Source: Triplophysa rosa (taxonomy: Eukaryota; Chordata; Actinopteri; Cypriniformes; Nemacheilidae). From it: DNA of 64,000 nt. The position numbers were made by a program, and so were the translations under genes. The DNA lies in the NCBI RefSeq assembly GCF_024868665.1, contig NC_079900.1:19440125-19504124 (forward strand), read 5' to 3'. Of this stretch, positions 44,001 to 55,700 are shown one piece after another (positions within the stretch are counted from its first letter, which is position 1; each line of letters begins with the position of its first letter). Under the pieces are notes generated by a model that was given only the letters and a program-made list of their open reading frames with translations, had not been told where the DNA came from and searched no databases.

Positions 44001-47000
44001 TCGCTTTCGCTCTTCCATGCTCTCTCTCTGCTGTGGATTAATATCTCACCCCATCTGAGCTATTTATAGCAAGCATGGGACAGTGGTATAAAAGTATGAC
44101 TGCATGGAAAGTCCAGACACTTGGATTTACATGCGGGAAACCCTGAATACGTGGGCATGAGTATGGGCATGTTTGTACCTGGCAAGCAAGCACATTCATA
44201 GGTGTGGTCACCGGTCTGATGGCAGGTGCCACCGTTGAGGCACTGCGAGGGGGCACAAGGCTGGGTGGGCACCTCACACGTCCGCCCGCTGTACCCTGCC
44301 TGGCACTCACAGCGGAACGAGCCATGCGTGTTCATGCAGATTCCACCGTTAAGGCACTTTCCAGGTTTGCGGCACTCGTCGATGTCATTGCGACAGTTCT
44401 TGCCCTGAAAACCAGGTGGGCACGAACAGTTGTAGTGATTATTCCAATTGGTACAACGGGCACCGTTGGCACAGGGGTTTGTGGCACATGCATCAATCAT
44501 GGAACAGTCCTGACCTGCAAATACAAGAAGTGTCGTTTGAGAAAAGCCTGTATCTCCCACAAAACGTAGAATGATGAAGCGAAACACAATCGTAAGGCAT
44601 ACCTCTGAATCCTCGCTGGCACACACATGTGTATTGTGGGATTCCATTGGCCACCTGGCTCTTGCAAGCGGCTCCATTTAAACAAGGTGAGTGGTGACAA
44701 GGGTCCAGATGCTGACAGAGCAAACCAATATAACCAGGCCGGCACCTACAGACAAGCACAAATTTAGGAAAAGGGTACCCGGGTATAAAAGAGACAGCCT
44801 TAAGCAACTTTAAACATACCTCAGCAGGTCTCATCGTACCCAACTTAGAATCTAACCATTGAACTCTTGGGAGTTTTGCCACACTAAGCATACACAACTT
44901 TTATTATAAACTAAGGTTAGCGAGTAAGTAGTAACACAAACAGACAAGAAAAACAACATCATGCGCTCCACCAGATGTTATATGTATGTGTTGAATGAAA
45001 AAGCCCATTCTCCACATTTTGGTTATCTGAATTACACTAAATTTCCATCCTCTCCAGCATATAAATCACAAACCAGGGCAATAAATAACAGAATAACCTG
45101 TGTTCACCCACGAGACCCATCAATCTCTACAGTGTTCAGTCTTTACAATGGAGACCACTCAAAACATGGGGGACAACAAACTACAGGTATGAATACAGTT
45201 CTTTACACTCTTCAATTATGTGCCTTTCAGTACAAAAAGTTATCTTGATCAATGATTGAGTGTGACCTGAAACTGTACAGGTAACATAAAATAAACATCT
45301 TTGTTTGAAATGGCTGTCTCTCTCATGGGCGCCGGAAGCCTTTGGTAAGCCGGCCTTGAGAAGCCACTGCGTGCCGGGTAACCCTACACCCACAAAGGGA
45401 GCCCCGCCGCAGGATGAACTCCCACATCAAAAGGACCGTTTGAAGCTGATGACAAGCACTGGGATGGTCTGTGCTCTCTGTGTCCCCCTCAGGCCATCTC
45501 TCTCTTTTCACTGTAAAACAACCCCTGGGCTGTAACAACAATGGCTTTTCCTCCTCTTTCTGCTACAGGATGACCACTTTTACACTGAGCTATTTGTCCC
45601 TTTGTTGTTTTGCCTCTTTTGTGGCTGCCATTTCCTCCCCCACACTGATATGATGCAGTTTCTCTCTGACCTCCGAGTGGGGCTTCAAAGAACGATTTGG
45701 CCTATAGGGGGTGCTGTTTTAGACCTCTGCTGGACCAAATGGAGAGCCTGTTGGTGCTCTGTAATCTGTCCAGTCTGTGAAACTATTTCATTAACAGTAC
45801 AGTGCATGACGTAAGAGTTTAACAACTACAGAAAGGTTTCAACTAGAGAAATATTACAATAAGATAAAAGGAAGCTGAGATAAAGGTTTTGTTTTTGCTG
45901 TCATACGGAAATCCAAAACGTATCAACTTATGCGTCATTATTAATTAAATGGACTGTTTGAAAAATGTTTTACTGTTCTTGAAGTCATATTTTAGAAAAC
46001 GCAACCCACCTCACTCGGTCCAATAGTGATGTCTGCTTAATAATATCATGGACAACAAAAGAGTGCATTTAATAACTTTACTTATTAAGTTACTTATTGT
46101 TCTGACATTTAAGCATACCTGTTTTTCTAATATATTCAACACCTACAGCTACATGACATACCATAAGTTCTACAAGAAAGACCAAGAGCGGCAATAATGG
46201 CAAAAGAGGAGTTCTTCATGAATACCCAGAGTTACTCCTCCACCTACTAAAGGCCCCAATGCATCGCAATGTTTTTCCCTATGAACCCTTCACATGCTGG
46301 GAGGTCAAATGTCAGAGGTTAGCAGTCTGATTGTGATGATAATGTCAGGCAGCGGCATGGGGGGGACAGCGGGTCGGAGGGGAGTGCGTCTGTTAGGTAG
46401 AAAATGTCTTTTTGGAGGGCGGTATGGGGGAAGAGTCCGGTACGGAGAGTCATGTCATATTTCCTGTAATCCCTCTTCTCCTGCTCTGAAAACACTCGCA
46501 GTCTTTCTGAATCCCAGATCCCTGTTGCTGTGGCAACCTCACAGACGACCGAGCAAGTCTGACACCCCACCAATCACCCCCTACCCTTCATCCCCTTTGG
46601 CTATTTGTCATGGCTTGGCTGGGTTTATTTAGAGGCAAATTAACTGTCTGGAATCTCGGGGGTCACCTAAAAAATGAAACTGCGAGTTGCGGCACAAAAA
46701 GAGGTTTGAGGAGACAGGGGAGGAGACTCGCATCAAGGTTCAACTAGCACTCAAACCCTTACACAAGCGCCCATTCCGAACGATGGGCCTTTAAATTGCA
46801 GAAGAATGCCTCGACAGCCTACTTTACAACCTGTTGTTCGCCTCGGCGTGGCTCGAGGAAGCATTTGATGTGGACTGAATGCGTGTGTAAGCAGTGGGAT
46901 TGTGTAGAAAAGACCAAAATGCTCACATTCTGCTCTCATAGAGTTTTATGTTGTAAAGTTAACGCTGTGGTATACAAGCAGTTAAATATAAGGGAAATAT

Positions 47001-50000
47001 TTTGGAAAGACAAGGGTGGGAAGGACCACTGACGAAGAGCTTGTGGGATTTCAAAGAGTTACTGGACTATGAGGAATTATGGATGTGATGACAAAAGCTA
47101 TTTCAACACACAAGGAGTGGGAGCCTCTGGCCCTACAAAACATGTTAACATGCATGCGTGTGTGTGAGAGTTTTGGAACTCACCCCATGTGTGTGCGCGC
47201 GAGTATTTATTTTGGAATCCCATACTTATTGGACACTTGTTGAGTTTTGAAATGTATTCCCTGTGTGTCTGTACGCGCTGGGGTTCCACATTTGTTGGAT
47301 TGTGAAAAACCTTGGTGAAAGTGTGTAGATATTGGTCAAGTAGCAGCAGGGGGAGGACTGGAGAGGTTAGGCTATTTGTCCTCACACTGCAATCTGCAGC
47401 CAAAACACACATTCTTTTGTCTCGGCCTTGGCTGTGTCTATCAGAGGCGTCCAAAAACATACAGCCAGGCATCCTATCAGGGGAAATAGCTCATTGTGAT
47501 GGGACACGAATCCAGACACGAACTACACATAAATGAGGATGTTCAAAAATCTGAAAAATGAACGTTGTGTGGATGGGAATTTGGCAGTTTTTATTTCATA
47601 CGGGAGGTTGCTTAACCTGACCACTGAGTCAAATGTACCAAGAGCTGACCCTTGACCTAAGAAAGATTCGGGTAGACAAGGCCGAGGTGGGAAGTGGCAG
47701 CGGGTAGAAACAGTAATCCTCTAATGTCACAACATAGATGATGACTCGCGCCAGCTGCAAACAGTACCAAACAACTGTTCACATCTGTCAGCGCTGCTTT
47801 GGCCGTCCGCCTCACTTTTTTTCAAGGATTACACCAAAAACAATGGCACTATTCTGTCTGCACCTCCAACGAATGTGCACAAACACACATGCATATACAG
47901 GTTGTTAGTAAATAAATTACATGCACAGCACATTCACAGCAAACCTTCCCTGATAATGTTCAATCCATGGAAGCAGGTTAATAATGCAGTCTTAACTGAG
48001 AGAATTACACAAGACTCAAGACATCGATGCAAAGACAAACACCACTTCAAATACCTCACTCGCACACTCAAACACAATGTGTGACTTACGATCACTTTCC
48101 TCTCCTAAAACTGAAAAAACACAAAACATGGCAGATTGAGAAAGCAATGGACTGGGATTAAGAAATAATAACATTAAGAACTTAAAAAAGGTCAGCCTCA
48201 ACTTTTAAGGAGTTATATGTCCACAGGGGTTTCTGAAAGCTGTGGGAATGATTTTATATATCTGGTGGTTTTGAAACCCAATGCCGTTTTTCCTGCTTTT
48301 TGGGTCATTATATGGTATTGTGCTAAGGAGAATAGTATCAGGTGTCATCTAGCAGTCTGATGTCACAACACCTGTGGATGAGAAGCAAAAACACACCACG
48401 TCTGCCTGAAAGAGCTTCATCTGGTCAGTCATGGTCCAGTAGGCAACAAACATGAGAGAGTTCCCGAAAGGATTCTAATCTCCTGGGTACTTAAAGCCAT
48501 CCTTCCTAGACTGAGGTGGAAGATAACCATGCATTCCATAAGGCAAACTCTTTCCTTAGTACAACAGGAAGTGTGTGGAGTGTAGGTCACCTGCTATTAA
48601 TGTCACTGAAACTCACCCGTGTTTTGTTTGTTTTGAAAACAAAGCAAATATGAAGTTAAAAGCAACTTTCAGGGTGTCAAAATGCAGAAAGTCCCCTCAG
48701 AAATAAATGGTCTATGGCAGTGTCTGGCATATAGCCGCTCCATTCCTTTGTGAAGAGCCCGTACTGACACCTCACTGCCAACAAGAGCCTGTTCCCCCTC
48801 CCCCAGCCGCCCCCTCCCAGCCCCCATCTTCCCAAAGAGGAACCAAAGTGGGGGTAGGGGAGCACTTTGTGGGCCAAATAAAAGAGCTAAAGTAGTCAGA
48901 ACCCTATTGTTTGGGGACGGGGGAGCGGTGGCCCAAACAGCCGGGCTTTCAGGCCTGTGCTCAAACGAACCAACAGGCTTCTGCTGTAGCCTGGCAACAG
49001 TAACCCATGGCTGAGAAGAGAGCCGAGGGGGCGGGGGGTTTGCGAGGACAGTTGCAGAACTTTCACAGCAACTAAACCCTACTAAAATAGCAGAAAAAAG
49101 TTTATTATCATTGGGAGAAGTGAATTTAAACAGGGCATATGACACCATGGTTTTTAGACAAGCTTTCAGGACATGGATTTGGACCAATATACACAAATTG
49201 TCTAAATTTCAAAAATGTCTATGACTAACAATGCAGAGATACCCATGGTTGTATTTTACTAAACTTTTGTCTACCAATATGCCACAGATTATTGCATATT
49301 GCCCTCTATAATTAAACTGTACTTCTTACAAAAGCTTTAACAGCTTATCAAACCAGGACTTTGCGTGAACGGTAACTTAAAATATCAGGGCTGTACAGTG
49401 CGACATATATGTTGCACATGCTACGAAAAAATCGGTCTGTGCTAAGAATAAATTGAATCGTGTGGCACGCGTGCGATAAAGATTTGAACAAGCATTAGAC
49501 AGAGCCGCCTGTTTGTGTGAAGTGTGTTTGTCGTTGTGCTTGTTGGTGTGTTAGGTTAACTAATGGCGCACCACTATTTATTTTCGCTTATATTTAGTTT
49601 TTGCGGTTAAAACTTGTTTTCCCGGCTGCATTAAGTCCATTTATCTAGGGCCCTATGATCTGCACAATGTGGGAAAACATGGAAGGAATCACGTAAGCAG
49701 AATTCTACTATTTAAATATGTCCTCTGCTTGTTCTGCGTGTCTATGAGTGAATGAGTTGCACAGTTTAACATGTTTTCAACACTCGTTGTCTGTATCTCA
49801 AAATACGAGGACATAAACACATGAACTTCATCCACAGAGTTGTTCTAAGTTTATTTTACGAACGTTTCACTACTTGCGTTCCGTTCAGAAGTGATCATCC
49901 CTATGCCCTACTCCCTTCGAAGAGTAAAGCCCTTAACGTGTAAACTCTAGAGGGAAAAACGCATTTGTATCTCTTAATGTGTCCGTTTAAAATTCACTTG

Positions 50001-52689
50001 GAAAAAGGAGGAATAAAAACAACGTAATTTTCTTTTTATTTGGAGCGATGTTTTGTGTGGTGTCCCCTTCCCGAAGAGCCCTTCGGAGGGCGATATATCC
50101 CATTTGGAATGCACCGACTGTTTGAGTGAAGCTGCCAGAAACACACAATGAAGCATCTTCGCGACGACCCGCCAAAATAAAAGTCTGCTTAATTTGAACA
50201 AGATGAACAAAATATTTTACTTGTAGTAAATTTATAATAAAGCAATAAGCCCCAAGAAGCAGTGGGTTACAGTGCATTTTATAATAGCTAAGGGCGTTGT
50301 GGCACGACGCGAAGCGGAGTGCCTAAAACCCCGTAGCTGTTATAAAATGCACTGTAACCCACTGCTTCTCGGGGCTTATTGCTTTTATAAAACGGTTATT
50401 CCATATGCATAGCAAGGTTTCATAAAATAAAGTAAATAAAATGATATTTAGGCTATGTGGTGCGGTCAGCCGTTATATATTGAGGTATTTTATAACGGCT
50501 TAGAACTCCGCTCAGCCAATCAGAATCAAGGACCAGAACTGACCGTTTTATAAACTGTAATAAACACTATAGTATACTTTAATATTTACTATAGTAAGGT
50601 TAAAAAATACTAAATACTATAGTACCCAAGAATTTCACTATAATTACTATACTACAGTTTTTTATCGACAAATGTTTTTACTATTGTATAGCAAAACATT
50701 GAAAATAGAGAACTTAGAACAATTAAAAAGGAAAAATTAATTAGGGAAAAACTAAAAATGATATGGCCCTAATTTATCCAATTTATCCATCTGTATGTAA
50801 CATTAATGTCCTTTGTCATTTGCCTGCCTATTTATGTGATGCACCGCACTTGTTATACTTGTGCTACAACTATTTGTCATGTGCTACAAAACTTTAAACC
50901 TCTGTAGCACCGGTGCTATGTGCAAAAAAAGTTAACGCTCAGCCCTGATATGTTTATTTGATAACATTTCATGCTTTTGCAATTAGTTTGCCTAGAGAAT
51001 GTAACAATGTCAATGTTCATGAAAAGATCTCTGGAATTTCTGGTATTGCTAACAAGTCAACCATAACCACATTGCATGCACCCCAGACTCGAGGTCTTCC
51101 AAAGCATTCTTTGCTGTACTTCACCACAAAACCCCACCCCAGCACCTAAACCAGTCCAGATCTCCTGCAACTCAAAGGGAAGTAGACTTTTCATACAGAT
51201 TCTGTAGATCTGAAGATTATAAGGAATATTTTTCTACACTAACATGATACTAGAGAAAGCCAGAGATGGAAATCTGGCTTCATTCAGCCAAAATGTTTCT
51301 AGCTTTAACCTGGTGTGTCCTCAAAACAGTACTGCCGTACGCATTAGACAACAACAGCACTAGAAAGCTGCAGTACTGCATTTTGCAGCTTGAAGAACAT
51401 CCTGCAAGACTGCTGCCAACTGTTTTAATCTTTGCCATAAATCACAAAACATGCAGAAAGGTAGGATAAAACTGAAATTGAAATGAAATTCCTAGTTTAT
51501 CACAAATTTCTTTTTGCATTTAGAAACACTTTAAAAAACTTTAAAAACACAGAGCTCAAGAGAACCTGATAAAGTGTGGAAAAGAACACACAGGTAGAGG
51601 CCAAAGAATGTCTCTTATCTACAGCTCTGTCGCCCATTAACTACTCAGGCACTCGAAGGGTGAGGTCCCTACTTTTATCTTCTCTCATGTACCTCCAAAA
51701 CAAACTACAACTCTAAAATTCTTTTCATGCCTATGATGTGCTTGAGTATACAGCCATATCAAACTGTATTCAATAAAAGCAATGAGCAACTTTCTAATCA
51801 ACAAGTGTGGGGTTGAAGTCAGTTCATTCTTGTGGCCTGTTTTTCCATGGCAGTGTGATAATCGAAGAGTAAAATTGGAGTTTGAAAGAGAGAAGACAGG
51901 AGCAGATCATACACTCTCCTCAGCTGTCTTGATAGACAGGATGTGAACAGAGCAGAGGGGTCAGGAGTCAACACTTCCTGTGACAGGGCCTGGGAACCAG
52001 GGATCCCTGCATGCAGTGTCAAACCATGCTTTAATCACTCTCTTCGCTTTAATGTCAAACTCAATTACACCCAACTGTTCTTCAACTGAACGCTCATTGA
52101 ATCAGTAGGGTTCTCCTATCAATCTGCATATGTTCAGGTGGAGATCTCAATCCGCATGAGCAGCAAAGGCAGTGTAAATCTCATCCACATTCCATAAACA
52201 AACTAGGACCTTAATGGAGATGGAACAGCGATGAATACAACTGTGGCAGGACAAATCTTGAAAGGCATTCCACAATAATCCATCATAAATGACAAGAGAC
52301 GAACTTCATCTCCAAAGTGCATTAAGATAAACTCAGTATCAACAAACATGTTTCTAGTCTTTATGTTATAAACATTATTAACTTTATACACCAATCTTTA
52401 TCAAGGACCTCACATATCAGCTGTCAATTGCCATTAAATCATTTTCTTTCAATAGTAAGAGCACCATAAATGATTATATGTAAATACGTTCCAGCAGTTG
52501 GTCCGCAAAAGACCAGTGTCGGAGGAGTCTGCTTCATGTCTAACTGTCCTCATACATCATTTCCTAAGAGGCAGAAAGCTTCCATGGGTCACTAAAACAC
52601 AACACTCACAATTTATAGACTCACTCTGCTACTGGGGTCAAGGCGACACCATCAATAACCAAAAGCCTGACTGTATCCATTTCCTTTCT

Positions 52690-52763
<74 letters not shown>

Positions 52764-55700
52764 TGGGAAAGTGCAAACATAGATTTCTCCTTCCTTCCCA
52801 TCCCTGAGTCCCACGCTTTCATCTCTAGTCCACCACTGTTTGTTCTGCGACAGTGACAGTGGCCTGGGCTTTAAGTTTGTTTTGCAAGAGTGACAGTGGC
52901 CTGGGCTTTAAGTCCGAGGAGCCGGCACAGACAATGGGGAAGCACTTCGCTGCGTGTGAGAGCATGTGTTAGGAGGCCCGTGGGCCGCCGGCTCCGCTAC
53001 TCCATAGGCCAGTCTGTCTCGGCATGGGGCAGCAGGCCGCTCAATGGCAGCACCTGGCCCTCCGCTCCCCCTTTGTAAGGGTCTGACTTCACTGGATTAC
53101 CATCACAACATCCACCAGCTGTCCCTTCACACCCCAGCACGACCCCCTTCTTACCGAAACACGTCCCCACCCCCACCTCATTCTTCCAGCTGGACCCTCT
53201 CTGAATGACACTCTCACAATCTGCCTAATTATCTCTTTGCTTCAGTCGAGACTTTATCCCACACTGCGGCTGCACTTGCTCGCACGCTCTCCACGCCGGG
53301 GGGATGAGATTAGAGACACGGCAGCACTTTAACGGAGCTTCCTGTCTCTTCACCTAGAGTGACATTCCTGGACTCTTCGCAACAAGTGCTCAGCTGTCCC
53401 GTCCTATAGAAGTGGGATCAAAATGCGACCGACCGTGTCAAGACCTGAATATAACAAGCTTTCTTAAATAATCAGTTCTATAGCGTTCCTCTAACTTTGA
53501 TCTTCTCTTTGTGTCTTATTTGAGGCTCTGTCATCAACGTGAGAAGGTCAGTTTTGCATTTGGAATCAGATCAGAGCACCTGTGCCAACGTGTAGGTCGG
53601 CTTATAAAAGTAGTCTAAAAACCACAGAACTGTTGTCCATTGTGAGGAAGCACTCAGGGGAGAGAGTTAGAGTGGGATTACTCCTGTAATCTGTCATGGA
53701 CTGCACCAGGCACTGAAGCTCTCGGTGCAGAGGACCATGAAATGACATCGAGGGCAAACAAGTACTGGTGCCAAGTATTTTCCTCATGCGCCTCAACAAC
53801 GCCTTGGTGAAACAACGGTGCAGTCGGTAACAATTACAGTCCTAAGGGGCATATTCGCGTAATATTACGGTCACTTGAGAGCATGTGCAACAAGGATACC
53901 GCACTTGTAAATAGGGACAATCAACTTTCTTCTGGCACACTAGCTCTTGTGTTAGGGAAGGAAAACATATCATGGCCAAGAACAGGTGTAAGATTTGTTT
54001 TCTTGTAATAAACAAAGCTGGAAAAACTTCTTGGTAAATACTGAGGTCCAACCAATTCCAAGGCCCTTATTAGGTTTGAGTTGGCTCTGACATTATCCAC
54101 TCTTATTTTTTCAGTTTTTCCTCTATTCTCATATGCCCTTTCTTCTCTTGTCCTCCTACTTCCACTCTCTCTGGTCTCTGCAGTGGTGCTGGGTTACAGG
54201 CTGGTATCTGGAGAAATAAAGGGTTCCATTCTGTTGTTTTGGATCTCTGGTTTCATCGTGATCTCTAGGGAGGGGACTGGAGTGGGTCTACTGTCCCCAT
54301 AGCACAAGAACTGGTCAGACCACTCTCCTGTGACTGGACCATTGCAGATGGTTGTATTACTGTGTTGTGTAGCATGACATTTACTGTCTTCTTTGAAAAA
54401 TCCCCTGTTTTCATTTGAGAAATACCACCTGCTGACACTGACCTAACAACAGCAATGGTTCCCCAAGCCTCTGCTGCAGGCAAACAATCCCAAACAAAGG
54501 AACTTTTTTTAGAGGAACCAATCTGTTATGACATCTACGATTGATCAACTTCTACAGCTACAGAATATCATAAAAAACATCTTAAGTCACAAAACACCAC
54601 GGATGAAAAAGGACAAAGCACCATTTAATATCATTACACATTTACTAGAGCTGTTTATGACCTTTCTCGAGGTGAGCTGGGTAATGATTAAAGACTGTGA
54701 CACTGACATACAAAGAATTTTTAGTATCACATTGCTATAGTTTTATGAACAGACGTTATGTTTACAAAAATATATCAATGCCTTTCGGTTAAATACGACA
54801 AATTGGTTGGGTTTGCCTCTAACTGTTAAGATAAGGACTGAGATTTCCACAACCAACGACCACTTCCATTAATGCGAGTTCGCATTCCAATAGCAGGTTG
54901 AAAGTACAATGAGGATTCCTCTAAGATACCTGGTCAGTGAGCAAGACATAAAAGCTTGCCTAGGGATATGAGACTCTATATAATGACAGGGTGATTAAAG
55001 TAGGAAAATTGGTGCCTCAAGGACACACAAACAGGAACCACTTACAGATATTAATCCCACCTAAACTCGTTGATTAGAGCACAATTTGCTTCAGATTTTA
55101 CAGCCTATTGATTTGACGTTCACATACAACCATTGACAGTGGTTCCCACGTATTAATGCGCCCTGGAAAAAACCCCAACCACCACGAATAGAAGGTCCAG
55201 TGCACAGACACAATTTTCCAAATCAGGCGGGAAACATAAAACAACAGCCCCAGGCTTTCGTGTGATAACAATCACGTTGTATTAGCATAAACAATGAAGA
55301 CAAAGCCTATGTAAAGGACCTCTAAGCATTTGGAATGCTGCTTGGCATTGCTGGAGAAGCACACATGGATTCGCTTTAATAAAATGTAGTCAAAAACTTA
55401 ATGTGACTGATATATTACAGTCAGGTGTAGTGCGTTATTGTTAACACAAAATTTCATGGTCCAACCAGAGGTATAATATCAGAGCTATGACTCATAGATT
55501 CCTGGAAAGGACTCAGATTCTTACTAAAACACAAAGGACATGGTATAAATCCACTTTCTAAAGCAATGTACAATAAGGCAAAACCGTTGCACTGTGTTTG
55601 TTTGGCTACAATCCAACATCTTTTTTTTCTAAACTGTGCAAATGTGTGCCTTAAACTCAATGTGAAACTGACAACCAAGGCTGAATCCTGCGCAACAATT

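Noticed and set aside
48669..49196. 175-residue minus ORF in notch3 intron 2
   Set aside because: No domain; position inside an intron with no matching splice phases.
52498..52782. ORF with Arg-Glu repeat
   Set aside because: Translation of the (GA)n tract.
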